A stretch of 64,000 nucleotides of DNA from Mesorhizobium sp. M2E.F.Ca.ET.219.01.1.1 (GTDB lineage: Bacteria > Pseudomonadota > Alphaproteobacteria > Rhizobiales > Rhizobiaceae), in contig NZ_SADT02000001.1 in assembly GCF_004016445.2 (NCBI RefSeq), forward strand, positions 1,593,630-1,657,629. The letters run 5' to 3'. The notes beneath the pieces were generated by a model. It saw only the letters and a list, made by a program, of their open reading frames with translations. It had not been told where the DNA came from and ran no database searches. Made by a program: the position numbers and the translations under genes. Positions 7,127-15,824 of this stretch are shown here, one piece after another (the stretch's first letter is position 1; each line of letters begins with the position of its first letter).

Positions 7127-8601
7127 TCGGCGCCGCAGCCGCATGCGCCTCTGACGGTCGGCTTTGAAGCCGATGGTTTCAGAACCAAACCCGGCAGCGC
7201 GCCAGTCGCCCTGCCGCCGCGCCACACCGAGACGCCGTTGACGAAGACATGTTCGATGCCGGCGGCGGGCCGGCGCGGCTCCTCGAAGGTGGCGGTGTCG
7301 ATGATCGTCTCGGGATCGAAGATGACGAGGTCGGCGAAATTGCCTTCGGCCAGCAGCCCGCGCCGCGCGATGCCGAATTCCTTCGCGGGCAGGCCGGTCA
7401 TGCGGAACACGGCCTCCTCGAGGCTGAGCAGACCGACGTCGCGCGCGTAGTGCCCGAGCACGCGCGGAAAGGTGCCCCACAGGCGCGGATGCGGGTGGAT
7501 GTCGTGCGGCAAGCCGTCCGAGCCGATCATGGTGCGCGGATGGGCGATGATGTTGCGGACATCGTCCTCGTCAAGCTGGAAATAGACCGCGCCGGCCGGC
7601 AGCAGGCGCTCGCCCGCCTCGCGCTCGGTGCAGTTCCATTCGCGCGCGATGTCGGCAATCTCGCGCCTGGCCATCTCCGGATGCGGATCGGACCAGGTGA
7701 TGAGTATCTTCAGGCCCGTGTCGCAGCGCTCCAGCCGCAGCACCGTCGAGCTCGCGGCATAGGGGTAGACATCCATGCCGATGTCCATCGTCTCGCGCGC
7801 CCGATCGATGCGCTCGAGCGACGGCCGGCTCTTGCCGAAATTGGCGCGGCCGGTGCACTGGTGATGCGAGATGAACAGCTTGCCGCCGGCATGCTCGGCG
7901 ATGTCGATCGCTTCTTCGATCGCCTCGTCCATCATCTCGAAATAGTTGCGCTTGTGGGTGACATAGGGACCGCCGAGCTGCGCAGCGGTTGTCGCCAAAG
8001 CCTTGACCTCGTCGGTCGAAGACTTGACGGCCGGCGGATAGTCGAGCCCGGTGCTGAGGCCGAACGCGCCTTCGGCCATTGCCTCGGCGACGGCTTCCTG
8101 CATCGCCGCCGTTTCCGCTTCATTGGCCGGACGATCGGTCACCGGCATGCAGCGCTGGCGCAAGGTGGTGTGGCCGACCAGCAGGGCCGCGTTGGTGGCA
8201 ATGCCGCGGCGCTTCAGCTCGGCGACATAGTCGGCAAAACGGTCGAAGCGGAAATTCTCGCGGCCGCCGACCAGCGTGAAGGGCGGCGGCGGGGCCCTGT
8301 CGAGCAGCAGCGGGGCAAGGCTGACACCGCAATTGCCGGCAATGACAGTGGTCACACCCTGGCTGATCTTCGGGTCCATGCCGCGCGGGGCTAGCAGCGC
8401 GCCGTCGTCATGGGTGTGCACGTCGATGAAGCCCGGCGCGACCACCTTGCCCTTGGCGTCGATTTCCTCGATGCCCTCCGCGTCGTCCAGCCGGCCGATC
8501 GCCGCGATCCGGTCTCTCGTGACAGCGATGTCGGCTTGGAAGGATTTCGAGCCGTCGCCGGCGATCAGCGTCGCGTGGCGGATGACGAGATCGTAAGGCA
8601 T
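7111..8601 (-). CDS. N-acyl-D-amino acid deacylase (D-aminoacylase) family amidohydrolase
   Basis: A 496-residue amidohydrolase of the D-aminoacylase/D-glutamate deacylase group. Characteristic pieces are APGFIDVHTHDD near residue 57 (HxH metal site), a zinc-ligand cysteine in VIAGNCGVSLAPL near 93, GLSTGLDYPP near 180, YVTHKRNY near 215, LFISHHQC near 240 and MIGSDGLPHD near 360. These enzymes release D-amino acids from N-acylated forms. It is the last gene of the minus-strand operon that starts with the prpD-like gene; 12 bases separate it from the MttB-like gene upstream. Its product class, a D-amino acid, links it functionally to the convergent operon that ends in the overlapping isochorismatase gene. 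Confidence 0.85.
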   Translation of the reverse strand: MPYDLVIRHATLIAGDGSKSFQADIAVTRDRIAAIGRLDDAEGIEEIDAKGKVVAPGFIDVHTHDDGALLAPRGMDPKISQGVTTVIAGNCGVSLAPLLLDRAPPPPFTLVGGRENFRFDRFADYVAELKRRGIATNAALLVGHTTLRQRCMPVTDRPANEAETAAMQEAVAEAMAEGAFGLSTGLDYPPAVKSSTDEVKALATTAAQLGGPYVTHKRNYFEMMDEAIEEAIDIAEHAGGKLFISHHQCTGRANFGKSRPSLERIDRARETMDIGMDVYPYAASSTVLRLERCDTGLKILITWSDPHPEMARREIADIAREWNCTEREAGERLLPAGAVYFQLDEDDVRNIIAHPRTMIGSDGLPHDIHPHPRLWGTFPRVLGHYARDVGLLSLEEAVFRMTGLPAKEFGIARRGLLAEGNFADLVIFDPETIIDTATFEEPRRPAAGIEHVFVNGVSVWRGGRATGALPGLVLKPSASKPTVRGACGCGADHSAS

Positions 8602-8613
8602 TGGGTGGAGTTC

Positions 8614-10155
8614 CTAGGTTTCCGGATTGGCGGCGATCTCTTCACGGCGTCGCGCGACATAGGCGTCGAGCTCCTCGCGGATCGCGGGGTCCATCACCGG
8701 TTCCTCATAGTCGTGCAGCGCCTGCTGCCAGAGATCGGTCGCGCGCTCCAGCGCGTCCTTGCCGCCGGCTTCCTGCCAGGCGCCGTAATTCTGCCAGTTG
8801 GAAAGCATCGGCTGGTAGAAGGCGGTGGTGTAGCGCGACATGGTGTGCTCGGCGCCGAAGAAATGGCCGCCGGCCGGAACCGACTTGATCGCTTCGAAGC
8901 CGAGGTCGTCTTCCTGGAACGGTAAGGGCCGCAGGAACTCCATCATGTTCTGCAGGATCTCGACGTCGAGCACGAGCTTCTCGTAGGACGCGGTCAGGCC
9001 ACCCTCCAGCCAGCCGGCCGCGTGGTAGATCAAATTGGCGCCGCCGAGCACCGCGCCCCAGGTCGCCATCTCGGTCTCGTAGGCCGCCTGCAGGTCGACG
9101 ACGTTGGAGGCATTCGCGTTGGAGGTGCGGTAGGGGAGGTTGTAGCGGCGCGCCAATTGCCCGGCGATGATGTTGGCCTTGGCGTTCTCCGGCGTGCCGA
9201 AGGCGGGCGCGCCCGACTTCATGTCCACATTGGAGGTGAAGGCGCCATACATTACCGGCGTGCCGGGATTGACGAGCTGCGTCAGTGTCACGCCGAACAG
9301 CGCCTCGGCGTTCTGCTGGCAAAGTGCTGCGGCGAGCGTCACCGGCGTCATCGCGCCCATCAGCGTGAACGGCGTGACGGTCACCGGCTGGCCATGCTCG
9401 GCCATGGCGATCAGGCCTTCCGCCATCGCGTCGTCGAACAGGCGCGGCGAGTTGATCGAGATGATCGTGGTCACGCCCGGCGAAGCGCGCATCTCCTCGA
9501 CCGAGACGCCGCGCGCGATCGCCATCATGTTGATGCCGTCCATCGCCCTGGCGCGGCCGATCGCCGTGCAATGGAAGGAGAGGTCGCTCAGCGTCAGATT
9601 GGCATGGTAGGTGTCGAGATGGCGCGAATTGGCCGGCAATTCGATTGGCGCCACCACCTGGTTGCCGATGATGTGGATGGCGTTGAAGTGGTGCGCCAGC
9701 CGGATGAAGTTCTGGTAGTCGGGCAGGTTGCCAGGCCTGCGGCCGTTGATGCGGTCATGCACGTTGGGCGGACCGGCGACCAGGCCGAAGACCAGCGAAT
9801 TGCCGCCGAACTCAACCTGCTTGCCTGGATTGCGGCTGGTCAGCGTGAAGGAGGAGGGAACGTTGCGCAGGGCGTCGGCGACGATGCTCTCGTCGATGCG
9901 GATGGTGTTGCTCTCGCGGTCGACGATGGCGCCGGCCTTGGCGAACAGGTCCATCACCTTCTCGCTCATGACGCGGATGCCGAGCTCCGACAGGATGCGC
10001 ATCGACGTCTTGTGCAACTGGTCCATGCGCTCCTCGTCGAGGAGCTGCATCGGCGGGTAGGGGTTTTTCACGCTCTGCCACGGCAGTTGCGCGATGCCGC
10101 CGCCGCTGCGTCCGAGCTTCGATCGGCGACCGCCGCCGCGCCTGTCCTGTGACAT
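8614..10155 (-). CDS. MttB-superfamily methyltransferase, non-pyrrolysine type
   Basis: A 513-residue member of the trimethylamine methyltransferase (MttB/COG5598) superfamily. Recognisable stretches include PPNVHDRINGRRPG, TIISINSPRLFDDAM, TPVMYGAFTSNVDMKSGAP and SYEKLVLDVEILQNM. The reading frame is uninterrupted, so the pyrrolysine codon of archaeal MttB is absent. Such non-Pyl homologues demethylate quaternary amines such as glycine betaine, proline betaine or carnitine onto a corrinoid protein. No corrinoid protein or RamA-like reactivase gene is visible in the window, so the methyl acceptor is unknown. A strong Shine-Dalgarno (AAGGAG) precedes the ATG. It sits in the sarcosine oxidase operon, fitting stepwise removal of N-methyl groups. 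Confidence 0.88.
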   Translation of the reverse strand: MSQDRRGGGRRSKLGRSGGGIAQLPWQSVKNPYPPMQLLDEERMDQLHKTSMRILSELGIRVMSEKVMDLFAKAGAIVDRESNTIRIDESIVADALRNVPSSFTLTSRNPGKQVEFGGNSLVFGLVAGPPNVHDRINGRRPGNLPDYQNFIRLAHHFNAIHIIGNQVVAPIELPANSRHLDTYHANLTLSDLSFHCTAIGRARAMDGINMMAIARGVSVEEMRASPGVTTIISINSPRLFDDAMAEGLIAMAEHGQPVTVTPFTLMGAMTPVTLAAALCQQNAEALFGVTLTQLVNPGTPVMYGAFTSNVDMKSGAPAFGTPENAKANIIAGQLARRYNLPYRTSNANASNVVDLQAAYETEMATWGAVLGGANLIYHAAGWLEGGLTASYEKLVLDVEILQNMMEFLRPLPFQEDDLGFEAIKSVPAGGHFFGAEHTMSRYTTAFYQPMLSNWQNYGAWQEAGGKDALERATDLWQQALHDYEEPVMDPAIREELDAYVARRREEIAANPET

Positions 10156-10230
10156 CGGACTACTCCTTCCCGATCCTCTTTTTTCGCAATTCCGGACGGA
10201 AAACCGCTCACACTTTTCCTGGAATTGCTT

Positions 10231-11199
10231 TCAATAGCCGCGTTCCGGATTGACCACATTCTCCAGCGGCTCGCCTTTGCGGTAGCGCGCCAGGTTGTCG
10301 GCGAACATGCGCACCGACTTGATGTCCCAGCCGTCATAGACCGCCGCGCAATGCGGAGTGACGGCGACGTTGTCGTAGGCCCAGAGTGGGTGCTCTGCCG
10401 GCAGCGGCTCGGTCGCGAAGACGTCGAGGGCCGCGCCCTTGATCCGCCCGTTGTCGAGCGCGCGCAGCAATGCGGCTTCGTCGACGACGCCGCCGCGCGA
10501 AATGTCGATGAGCACGGCGGACGGCTTCATGGCCGCGAAGGCGGCTTCGCCAAGCAGGCCGCGCGTGCTGGGCAGCAGCGGCACGCAGCAGACGATGAAA
10601 TCGGCGCGGCCAATCAATGCCGGCAGCGCGTCGGGACCATGCACTTCGTCGAGCGAGGGCATTGGTTTCGGTCGCGCGCGGATGCCCAGCGTGCGCATGC
10701 CCACCGCCTGTGCGCGGCGTGCGACGGCCTCACCGGTCTTGCCGAGGCCGACAATGAGGACCGTCTTGCCCTCGATCGGCTCGACGCGGCCGCCGCCCCA
10801 TTGGCGGGCCTGCTGGCGACGCTCGAAGCCGCGCAGGTCGAGCGAGAAGGACAACATGGCGCCGAGCGCATATTCGGCCAGCATGCCGGCGGCGACACCG
10901 GCCGAATTCGTCACCGTCACATGCGCGGGATCCCAGCGACCGAGATGGTCGGTACCGGAGCCGCCAATCGATATCCATTTCACCGTGGGGCTCTCGACAA
11001 GGGCCTGGCGCGGATAGCGCGGCGTGCCGTCGAAACGGATCGAATAGACCACTTCGGCGTTGGTGCGCTCGATCAGCGCGGGAAGGCCGGCATAGGTGTC
11101 GCAGGCATGGACATCGAGATCGGGATGCGTCTCGGCGAGCACGGCAAGCGCGCCCGCCGGCTTGTCGGTGTGCAGGATGATTGTTGGGCGCGCCGACAT
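10231..11199 (-). CDS. NAD-dependent D-2-hydroxyacid dehydrogenase
   Basis: A 322-residue member of the D-isomer-specific 2-hydroxyacid dehydrogenase family. The nucleotide-binding Rossmann motif VLIVGLGKTGEAVARRA lies near residue 140. The catalytic arginine is in LIDISRGGVVDE (about 235) and the catalytic histidine in VAVTPHCAAVYDG (about 285). It would interconvert a 2-oxo acid and a D-2-hydroxy acid. The ATG at 11199 (MSARPTIILHT) is preferred to an upstream in-frame start that would run into the DapA-family gene; seven bases separate the two genes. In the operon it may handle the keto or glyoxylate-type product of amine oxidation or aldol cleavage. Confidence 0.85.
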   Translation of the reverse strand: MSARPTIILHTDKPAGALAVLAETHPDLDVHACDTYAGLPALIERTNAEVVYSIRFDGTPRYPRQALVESPTVKWISIGGSGTDHLGRWDPAHVTVTNSAGVAAGMLAEYALGAMLSFSLDLRGFERRQQARQWGGGRVEPIEGKTVLIVGLGKTGEAVARRAQAVGMRTLGIRARPKPMPSLDEVHGPDALPALIGRADFIVCCVPLLPSTRGLLGEAAFAAMKPSAVLIDISRGGVVDEAALLRALDNGRIKGAALDVFATEPLPAEHPLWAYDNVAVTPHCAAVYDGWDIKSVRMFADNLARYRKGEPLENVVNPERGY

Positions 11200-11206
11200 C
11201 GCTATC

Positions 11207-12115
11207 TCAATCGCGGCCGATATGGTCGGCGGCGCCGCCGAGGGTGGCAAGCAAAGCCTGGCCGTTTTCCAGCGTCGCATTCTCATGCGGGGCGCGCAGG
11301 TTCAGCCAGCGCCGGTCGCCGGACTTGACCGCAAGCACCGCCTTCATCGCCGGGATCAGCCCGGCATCCTGGATCACCTTCCGAAACGCCTTGATGGCGG
11401 CATCCGCCTCGGCGACGTCCTCGCCCTTGCGGGCCGCGTCATAGAGGCGGCGGATGGCGGCGGCGTTCAGATTGACCGTGGCCGAAATGCAGCCGGCCGC
11501 GCCGCTCGCCAGACCCTTGGTGAGCTGTGCCTCCGAGCTCGGAAAGACTGAGATACCAGGCGCGGCGGCGATGATGGCGGCCGTGTTGTTCCAGTCGCCG
11601 GCGCTGTCCTTGTAGGCGACGACCGTGTCCGGAAATTCCTTGCTCAGCCTCGCCGTCAGCGCCGGGCTGACCGGCACGCCGGAATTCTGCGGGATGTGAT
11701 AGAGGATCACGCGCATCGAAGGTTTTGCCACCTTCTCGATCAGCTCGCTATAATAGCGTGCCTGACCGTTGTCGCCGGCGCCGGTGTAGAAGAAGGACGG
11801 CAGCACCATGACCGCGGCACAGCCGAGGCCGACGGCATGGGCCGACAGTTCGACCGTTTCGGGCAGCGCGGTGACGCCGGTGCCGGGCATCAGCTGGTCC
11901 GGCGCGATGCCGGCCTCGACCAGCCACTCCAGCGCCTGCATGCGTTCGCGCAAGGACACCGACAGCGCTTCGCCGGTCGTGCCGAAGGGCGAGAGGAAAT
12001 GCGCGCCTTGGCCGAGCACCCATTTGGCGTGAGATATCCAGAGATCGCGCGCGATGCGGCCGTCGTCTTCGAACGGCGTCAGGATGGGAGCGATTGTTCC
12101 TTGCGGGCGGGTCAT
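11207..12115 (-). CDS. Dihydrodipicolinate synthase / N-acetylneuraminate lyase family aldolase
   Basis: A 302-residue (beta/alpha)8 class I aldolase of the DapA/NanA superfamily. The family motif FLSPFGTTGEALSVS lies near residue 40, the tyrosine segment ILYHIPQNSGVPVS near 138, and the Schiff-base lysine in VVAYKDSAGDW near 167. Members use pyruvate or another 2-oxo acid as donor or cleave it from longer chains. It is unlikely to be the biosynthetic DapA because it is embedded in a catabolic operon between soxG and a hydroxyacid dehydrogenase gene. The start is fixed by ATGA overlap with the soxG stop. Confidence 0.82.
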   Translation of the reverse strand: MTRPQGTIAPILTPFEDDGRIARDLWISHAKWVLGQGAHFLSPFGTTGEALSVSLRERMQALEWLVEAGIAPDQLMPGTGVTALPETVELSAHAVGLGCAAVMVLPSFFYTGAGDNGQARYYSELIEKVAKPSMRVILYHIPQNSGVPVSPALTARLSKEFPDTVVAYKDSAGDWNNTAAIIAAAPGISVFPSSEAQLTKGLASGAAGCISATVNLNAAAIRRLYDAARKGEDVAEADAAIKAFRKVIQDAGLIPAMKAVLAVKSGDRRWLNLRAPHENATLENGQALLATLGGAADHIGRD

Positions 12116-12699
12116 GAAAGTCCTCTGTGCTGGTCTGTGTGGCCGGCCACCGCCGCGACGGCGCGGGCGAAGTAGGCCGAAGCGGTGACGTCGAAGAGTA
12201 TGTCGAAACCTGTCGGCGAACGGAACGTCACGGCCTCGACATGGCCGACGCGGGTCTGGGCGATGTCGTCGGCGCCGAATTTTGAGGGTCTCAGATCCAG
12301 CGCGCAAAGCCCGCTCATCGCTTCGGCGAGGCGAGGGCCGGAGAGGCGCATCCATGCCCAGCCTTCCTCGCGCCATGACGAGTAACCTTTTGGCGCCGTC
12401 GCCGCATGCCAGGCGGCTTTGACCTGGACGAGCGTCTCGCCGGCGTCCTCGGCGAGTAGCAGGATGTCCTCGTTGCCGAGGCGAAGGACCCGCATGCCGC
12501 GATGCTCGCCCATGCGGTTGACGGCCGGCAGCGGAATGCCTTGCGCGGCAAGCCAGGCTGCGCTGCCGCCGCCTTTCAGGCCGAAGCGCGGCTTGTCTGT
12601 AAGATCGCTCAACGCGACCGCGCCGGAAACCAGCTTCGCGCCGTCGGCCGCGCCGCCGGGCATGAAGGGGTAGACGCGAGTCGCGGTGCCGGCGGCCAT
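12112..12699 (-). CDS. soxG: Sarcosine oxidase gamma subunit family protein
   Basis: A 195-residue protein matching the small gamma subunit of heterotetrameric sarcosine oxidase in size and position. Recognisable features are a mid-protein LRLGNEDILLLAE and a C-terminal HVEAVTFRSPTGFDILFDVTAS. This subunit is a GcvT-like fold without its own cofactor. It abuts the soxA stop directly and overlaps the DapA-family start by four bases. Together with the upstream soxB, soxD and soxA homologues it completes a four-subunit set in the order B-D-A-G. Confidence 0.8.
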   Translation of the reverse strand: MAAGTATRVYPFMPGGAADGAKLVSGAVALSDLTDKPRFGLKGGGSAAWLAAQGIPLPAVNRMGEHRGMRVLRLGNEDILLLAEDAGETLVQVKAAWHAATAPKGYSSWREEGWAWMRLSGPRLAEAMSGLCALDLRPSKFGADDIAQTRVGHVEAVTFRSPTGFDILFDVTASAYFARAVAAVAGHTDQHRGLS

Positions 12700-15558
12700 C
12701 TAGATCTCCTGCCGCGTGTTGGTCGGGTCGAAGAAGGTGTGGGCGACGACCGTGGCCTCCACCAACTCGCCGTTGCGGCACTTCACCGTCACGCGGCTGC
12801 CTTCCGCCTGGTCGTCGACATGGACATAGGCGAGCGCGATGTGGCGCCCAAGCGACGGCGAATATCCGACTGATGTGATCTGGCCGACGGGCGTGCCGCC
12901 GCGCAACACCAGGCAGCTTTCGCCAGGGATGCTGCGGGCGCCTTCGGGGAACTGCAAGCCGACCAGCCTGCGGGTCTGGCCGAGCCTTGCGCGCATCTCG
13001 ATCGAGCGCTTGCCGACGAAGAACGGCTTCTTCTTCGAGACCGCCCAGCCGAAGCCCAGTTCGTCCGGGGTGGTGATCGCATCCGTGTCCTGGCCGATCA
13101 GGATGTGGCCTTTCTCCAGGCGCAATATGCGCGACGCCTCCAGCCCGTAGGGCCGCAAGCCATGCGGCTTGCCGGCGGCCATCACTGCATCCCAGAGGCT
13201 GGGCGCCAGGCTCGAGGGGCAATGCAATTCATAGCTCAGCTCGCCCGTGAAGCCGATGCGCATCACCCGCACCGGCACGCCGGCGACGGTGCCGTCGCGG
13301 CCGCTCAGATAGGGGAAGGCGTCACGGCTGAAATCGATGTCGCTGTCTAGCGCTTCGAGCACCTGGCGCGCCTTGGGTCCGGTTACGTTCAAGCCGCAGA
13401 AAGCGCCGGTCAGGTTGAGCACGTCGACCTTCAGGCGCCACTCGGCATTCCAGAACAGCATGTCGGCATAGACGCGCGCGACGGCGCCGGTGGTCGCCGT
13501 GACATAGAACTGGTCCTCATCCATCCGGTAGGCGACGCCATCGTCGATCACCGAGCCCATCTCGTTGAGCATCAGGCAGTAGCGGACACGGCCCACTGGC
13601 TGGTTGGCATGCGCCATCGTGTAGAGCCGGTCGAGAAATTCACCGGCGTCCGGGCCGCGGATCTCCAGCTTGCCGAGCGTCGAGACGTCGAGCAGGCCGA
13701 CGCCTTCGCGCACGGCCAGGATTTCCTCTCGGACGGCTTCCTCAGCGCTGCTGGCGTCGCCGTAATAGTAGGGCCGCCACCATGCGCCGACTGGCTTCAT
13801 CGCAGCCTTCAGCGCGACGTGCCGCGCATGCAGCGCGGTGCGGCGCTCCAGCACTTCGTGATGGCCGGCGAGGACGCCGAGCGTTTCCGGTCCGACCGGA
13901 GGACGCGCCGTGGTGATGCCAATTTCCCCGACGGTCCGGCCGGTCGCTTCGGCGACGATCCGGGCGGTCGCCAGCGCTGAATGACGTCCCTGGCTCGGAC
14001 CCATGCCGACAGTGGTGAAGCGTTTGACCAGTTCGATCTCGCGATAGCCGTCCTTGGTCGCGTTCTGCAGATCCTTGACCTGCAGATCCTCGTCGAAGTC
14101 GACGAAGTCGCGTCCCTTGGGATCGGCGACGATCGGTTGAACATAGCGTGGCCGGGCGACTTTTGGGCTGGCTGCCGGAGGCTCATCGGCAACCGCGTGG
14201 CCGAGTCTCGAGAGCGCGGTTGCCGCCGCACGCCGGCCGCTGGCGATTGCGTCCTCGATCTCGTCCGTTCCGGCAACGGCGCCGGCGAGATGGACAGAGC
14301 CCTGCGGAAGCGTGATCGTCATCGTTTGCGTACTGGCGTCGTAGCCGACCTTGCCGCCGGCTTGGCACGGCAATTGCCATGCCGGCGCGCTGCCGATCGA
14401 AACGGCGAGCAGGTCGCAGGCGATCCAGCCTCCGCCGACACGGACGCGGGCGAGATGACGATTTCCGGCCGTGCCGTCCGCCGCCTCGACGGTCGCGCCT
14501 TTGCGGATGGCGACGCCCTTGCCGCGGAGCTCGGCTTCCAACGGACCGGCCTTATCAGCGGATCGCGGGTCAATCAGCTCGACGACCGACACGCCTGCGT
14601 CCAGCAAGTCGAGCGCCTTCCGGTAGCCGTCGTCATTGGCGGCCAGCACCACCGCACTCTGGCCGGGTCGCACGCCATAGTGCCGGATCAGCCGCTGGGC
14701 GGCGCCGCCGAGCATGATTCCGGGCAGGTCGTTGTTGCGGAAAACGGCTGGCTGCTCGATGGCGCCTGTCGCGAGGATCACCTCGCGGGCGCGGGTGCGA
14801 TGAAGCCGATTGCCCTGGATCAGCGGCAGCCAATTGTCCTCGTACCAGCCATTGCAGACGGTGCCGGTCAGCAGCTTGAGATTGGGCAACGCCTCGAGCC
14901 GCGAAGCCAGGCCGGAGAGTAGCGCTGGATCGTAGCGGCCATAGCTCAGCGCGCCGCCGATCTCGGGGTTCTCGTCGCACAGCACCACATCGGCGCCGGC
15001 CTCGGCGGCGGCGATCGCGGCGCTCAGTCCCGCCGGGCCGGCGCCGGCGACGAGCACGTCGCAATGCAGATGCGTCATGTCGAAATGCCGATGCGGAGCC
15101 TTGGTGTCGACCACGCCCAGGCCTGCCTTGCGGCGGATGATCGGCTCCCAGAATTGCAGCCAGCTGTCGCGGCGCGGACCCATGAAGGTGCGATAGTAGA
15201 AGCCGACCGGCAGGAAGCGGCCGAACCGGTCCATGATGGCGTCGCGGTCGCGCTCGAGCGAGCCGTTGACGTTCTGGGCGCTGACCCGCAGCCCTTCGCT
15301 GATCGGCGTGCGTTCGGCGGCGGCGTTCGGTTCGGACGGCAATTGCACCAGCGCGTTGGCGTCGGCCCCGGTCATCGACAGGATGCCGCGCGGGCGGTGA
15401 TACTTGAACGAGCGCGACAGCACCCATTGGCCGGACGCGGCAAGCGCGCTGGCGATGCTGTCGCCCTCATAGCCTTCGAAGGGCTTGCCCTCGAAGGTGA
15501 AGCGGATGCAGCGGCTTCGGTCGATGCGGCTTCCGAAAGGGGCGGGCAGCCGGTTCAT
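12700..15558 (-). CDS. soxA: Sarcosine oxidase alpha subunit family protein
   Basis: A 952-residue alpha subunit of heterotetrameric sarcosine oxidase. The N-terminal domain has SRSFKYHRPRGI and a ferredoxin-like fold signature. The NAD-binding motif VAGAGPAGLSAAIA follows at roughly residue 165-180, and a C-terminal aminomethyltransferase (GcvT-like) domain starts near residue 590, with FTGELSYELHCP and a folate-domain pattern. The complex oxidises sarcosine or related N-methyl amines to the demethylated amine, forming 5,10-methylene-THF and hydrogen peroxide. The ATG at 15558 overlaps the soxD stop, which decides it against longer in-frame starts. Specificity for sarcosine itself is not proven. 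Confidence 0.88.
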   Translation of the reverse strand: MNRLPAPFGSRIDRSRCIRFTFEGKPFEGYEGDSIASALAASGQWVLSRSFKYHRPRGILSMTGADANALVQLPSEPNAAAERTPISEGLRVSAQNVNGSLERDRDAIMDRFGRFLPVGFYYRTFMGPRRDSWLQFWEPIIRRKAGLGVVDTKAPHRHFDMTHLHCDVLVAGAGPAGLSAAIAAAEAGADVVLCDENPEIGGALSYGRYDPALLSGLASRLEALPNLKLLTGTVCNGWYEDNWLPLIQGNRLHRTRAREVILATGAIEQPAVFRNNDLPGIMLGGAAQRLIRHYGVRPGQSAVVLAANDDGYRKALDLLDAGVSVVELIDPRSADKAGPLEAELRGKGVAIRKGATVEAADGTAGNRHLARVRVGGGWIACDLLAVSIGSAPAWQLPCQAGGKVGYDASTQTMTITLPQGSVHLAGAVAGTDEIEDAIASGRRAAATALSRLGHAVADEPPAASPKVARPRYVQPIVADPKGRDFVDFDEDLQVKDLQNATKDGYREIELVKRFTTVGMGPSQGRHSALATARIVAEATGRTVGEIGITTARPPVGPETLGVLAGHHEVLERRTALHARHVALKAAMKPVGAWWRPYYYGDASSAEEAVREEILAVREGVGLLDVSTLGKLEIRGPDAGEFLDRLYTMAHANQPVGRVRYCLMLNEMGSVIDDGVAYRMDEDQFYVTATTGAVARVYADMLFWNAEWRLKVDVLNLTGAFCGLNVTGPKARQVLEALDSDIDFSRDAFPYLSGRDGTVAGVPVRVMRIGFTGELSYELHCPSSLAPSLWDAVMAAGKPHGLRPYGLEASRILRLEKGHILIGQDTDAITTPDELGFGWAVSKKKPFFVGKRSIEMRARLGQTRRLVGLQFPEGARSIPGESCLVLRGGTPVGQITSVGYSPSLGRHIALAYVHVDDQAEGSRVTVKCRNGELVEATVVAHTFFDPTNTRQEI

Positions 15559-15821
15559 GCGCGGTCCCGCAGTTCGGATGCGTCGAAGGTGCGGAGGATC
15601 TCGTTGCTCACGAGATCGCGCTCGGCCAGGAAGAAATAGTTGCTTGGCACGTGCCGCCACCACTCGACCACGACGCCTTTGCGGTTCTCTGCGCGGAACA
15701 GGTGCCGCGACCAGTCCCTGTCGGCGGTTGCGTTCGGATCGGGCCGCGCGCGCACCGGTCCGAAGGACTGGAACTCGTCGATGTTGCGCGGACCGTTCAT
15801 GGGGCAGGTGAGCAGTTTCAT
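15555..15821 (-). CDS. soxD: Sarcosine oxidase delta subunit, zinc ligands partly lost
   Basis: An 88-residue homologue of the zinc-binding delta subunit, placed between soxB and soxA as usual (three bases after the soxB stop, ATGA overlap with soxA). The family motif beginning CPxCG is here LLTCPMNGPR: Cys6 is kept but the second cysteine is replaced by Asn9. The later ligand pair HxxxC reads HVPSN, so His57 is kept and the cysteine is replaced by Asn61. Two of the four zinc ligands known from the Stenotrophomonas enzyme are therefore missing. The subunit may be structural without zinc or belong to a divergent subfamily. Confidence 0.8.
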   Translation of the reverse strand: MKLLTCPMNGPRNIDEFQSFGPVRARPDPNATADRDWSRHLFRAENRKGVVVEWWRHVPSNYFFLAERDLVSNEILRTFDASELRDRA

Positions 15822-15824
15822 GGA

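Noticed and set aside
7249..8394. Long plus-strand open frame opposite the D-aminoacylase gene
   Set aside because: Shadow of a real gene; lacks recognisable motifs and has Arg/Ala/Gly bias.
9022..10152. Long plus-strand open frame opposite the MttB-like gene
   Set aside because: Shadow frame; the minus strand carries convincing MttB-family sequence with a strong ribosome site.
12116..13222. N-terminal extension of the DapA-family gene to give a 671-residue fusion
   Set aside because: The extension runs antiparallel through soxG and soxA sequence in another frame; the ATG at 12115 fits the family start and overlaps the soxG stop.
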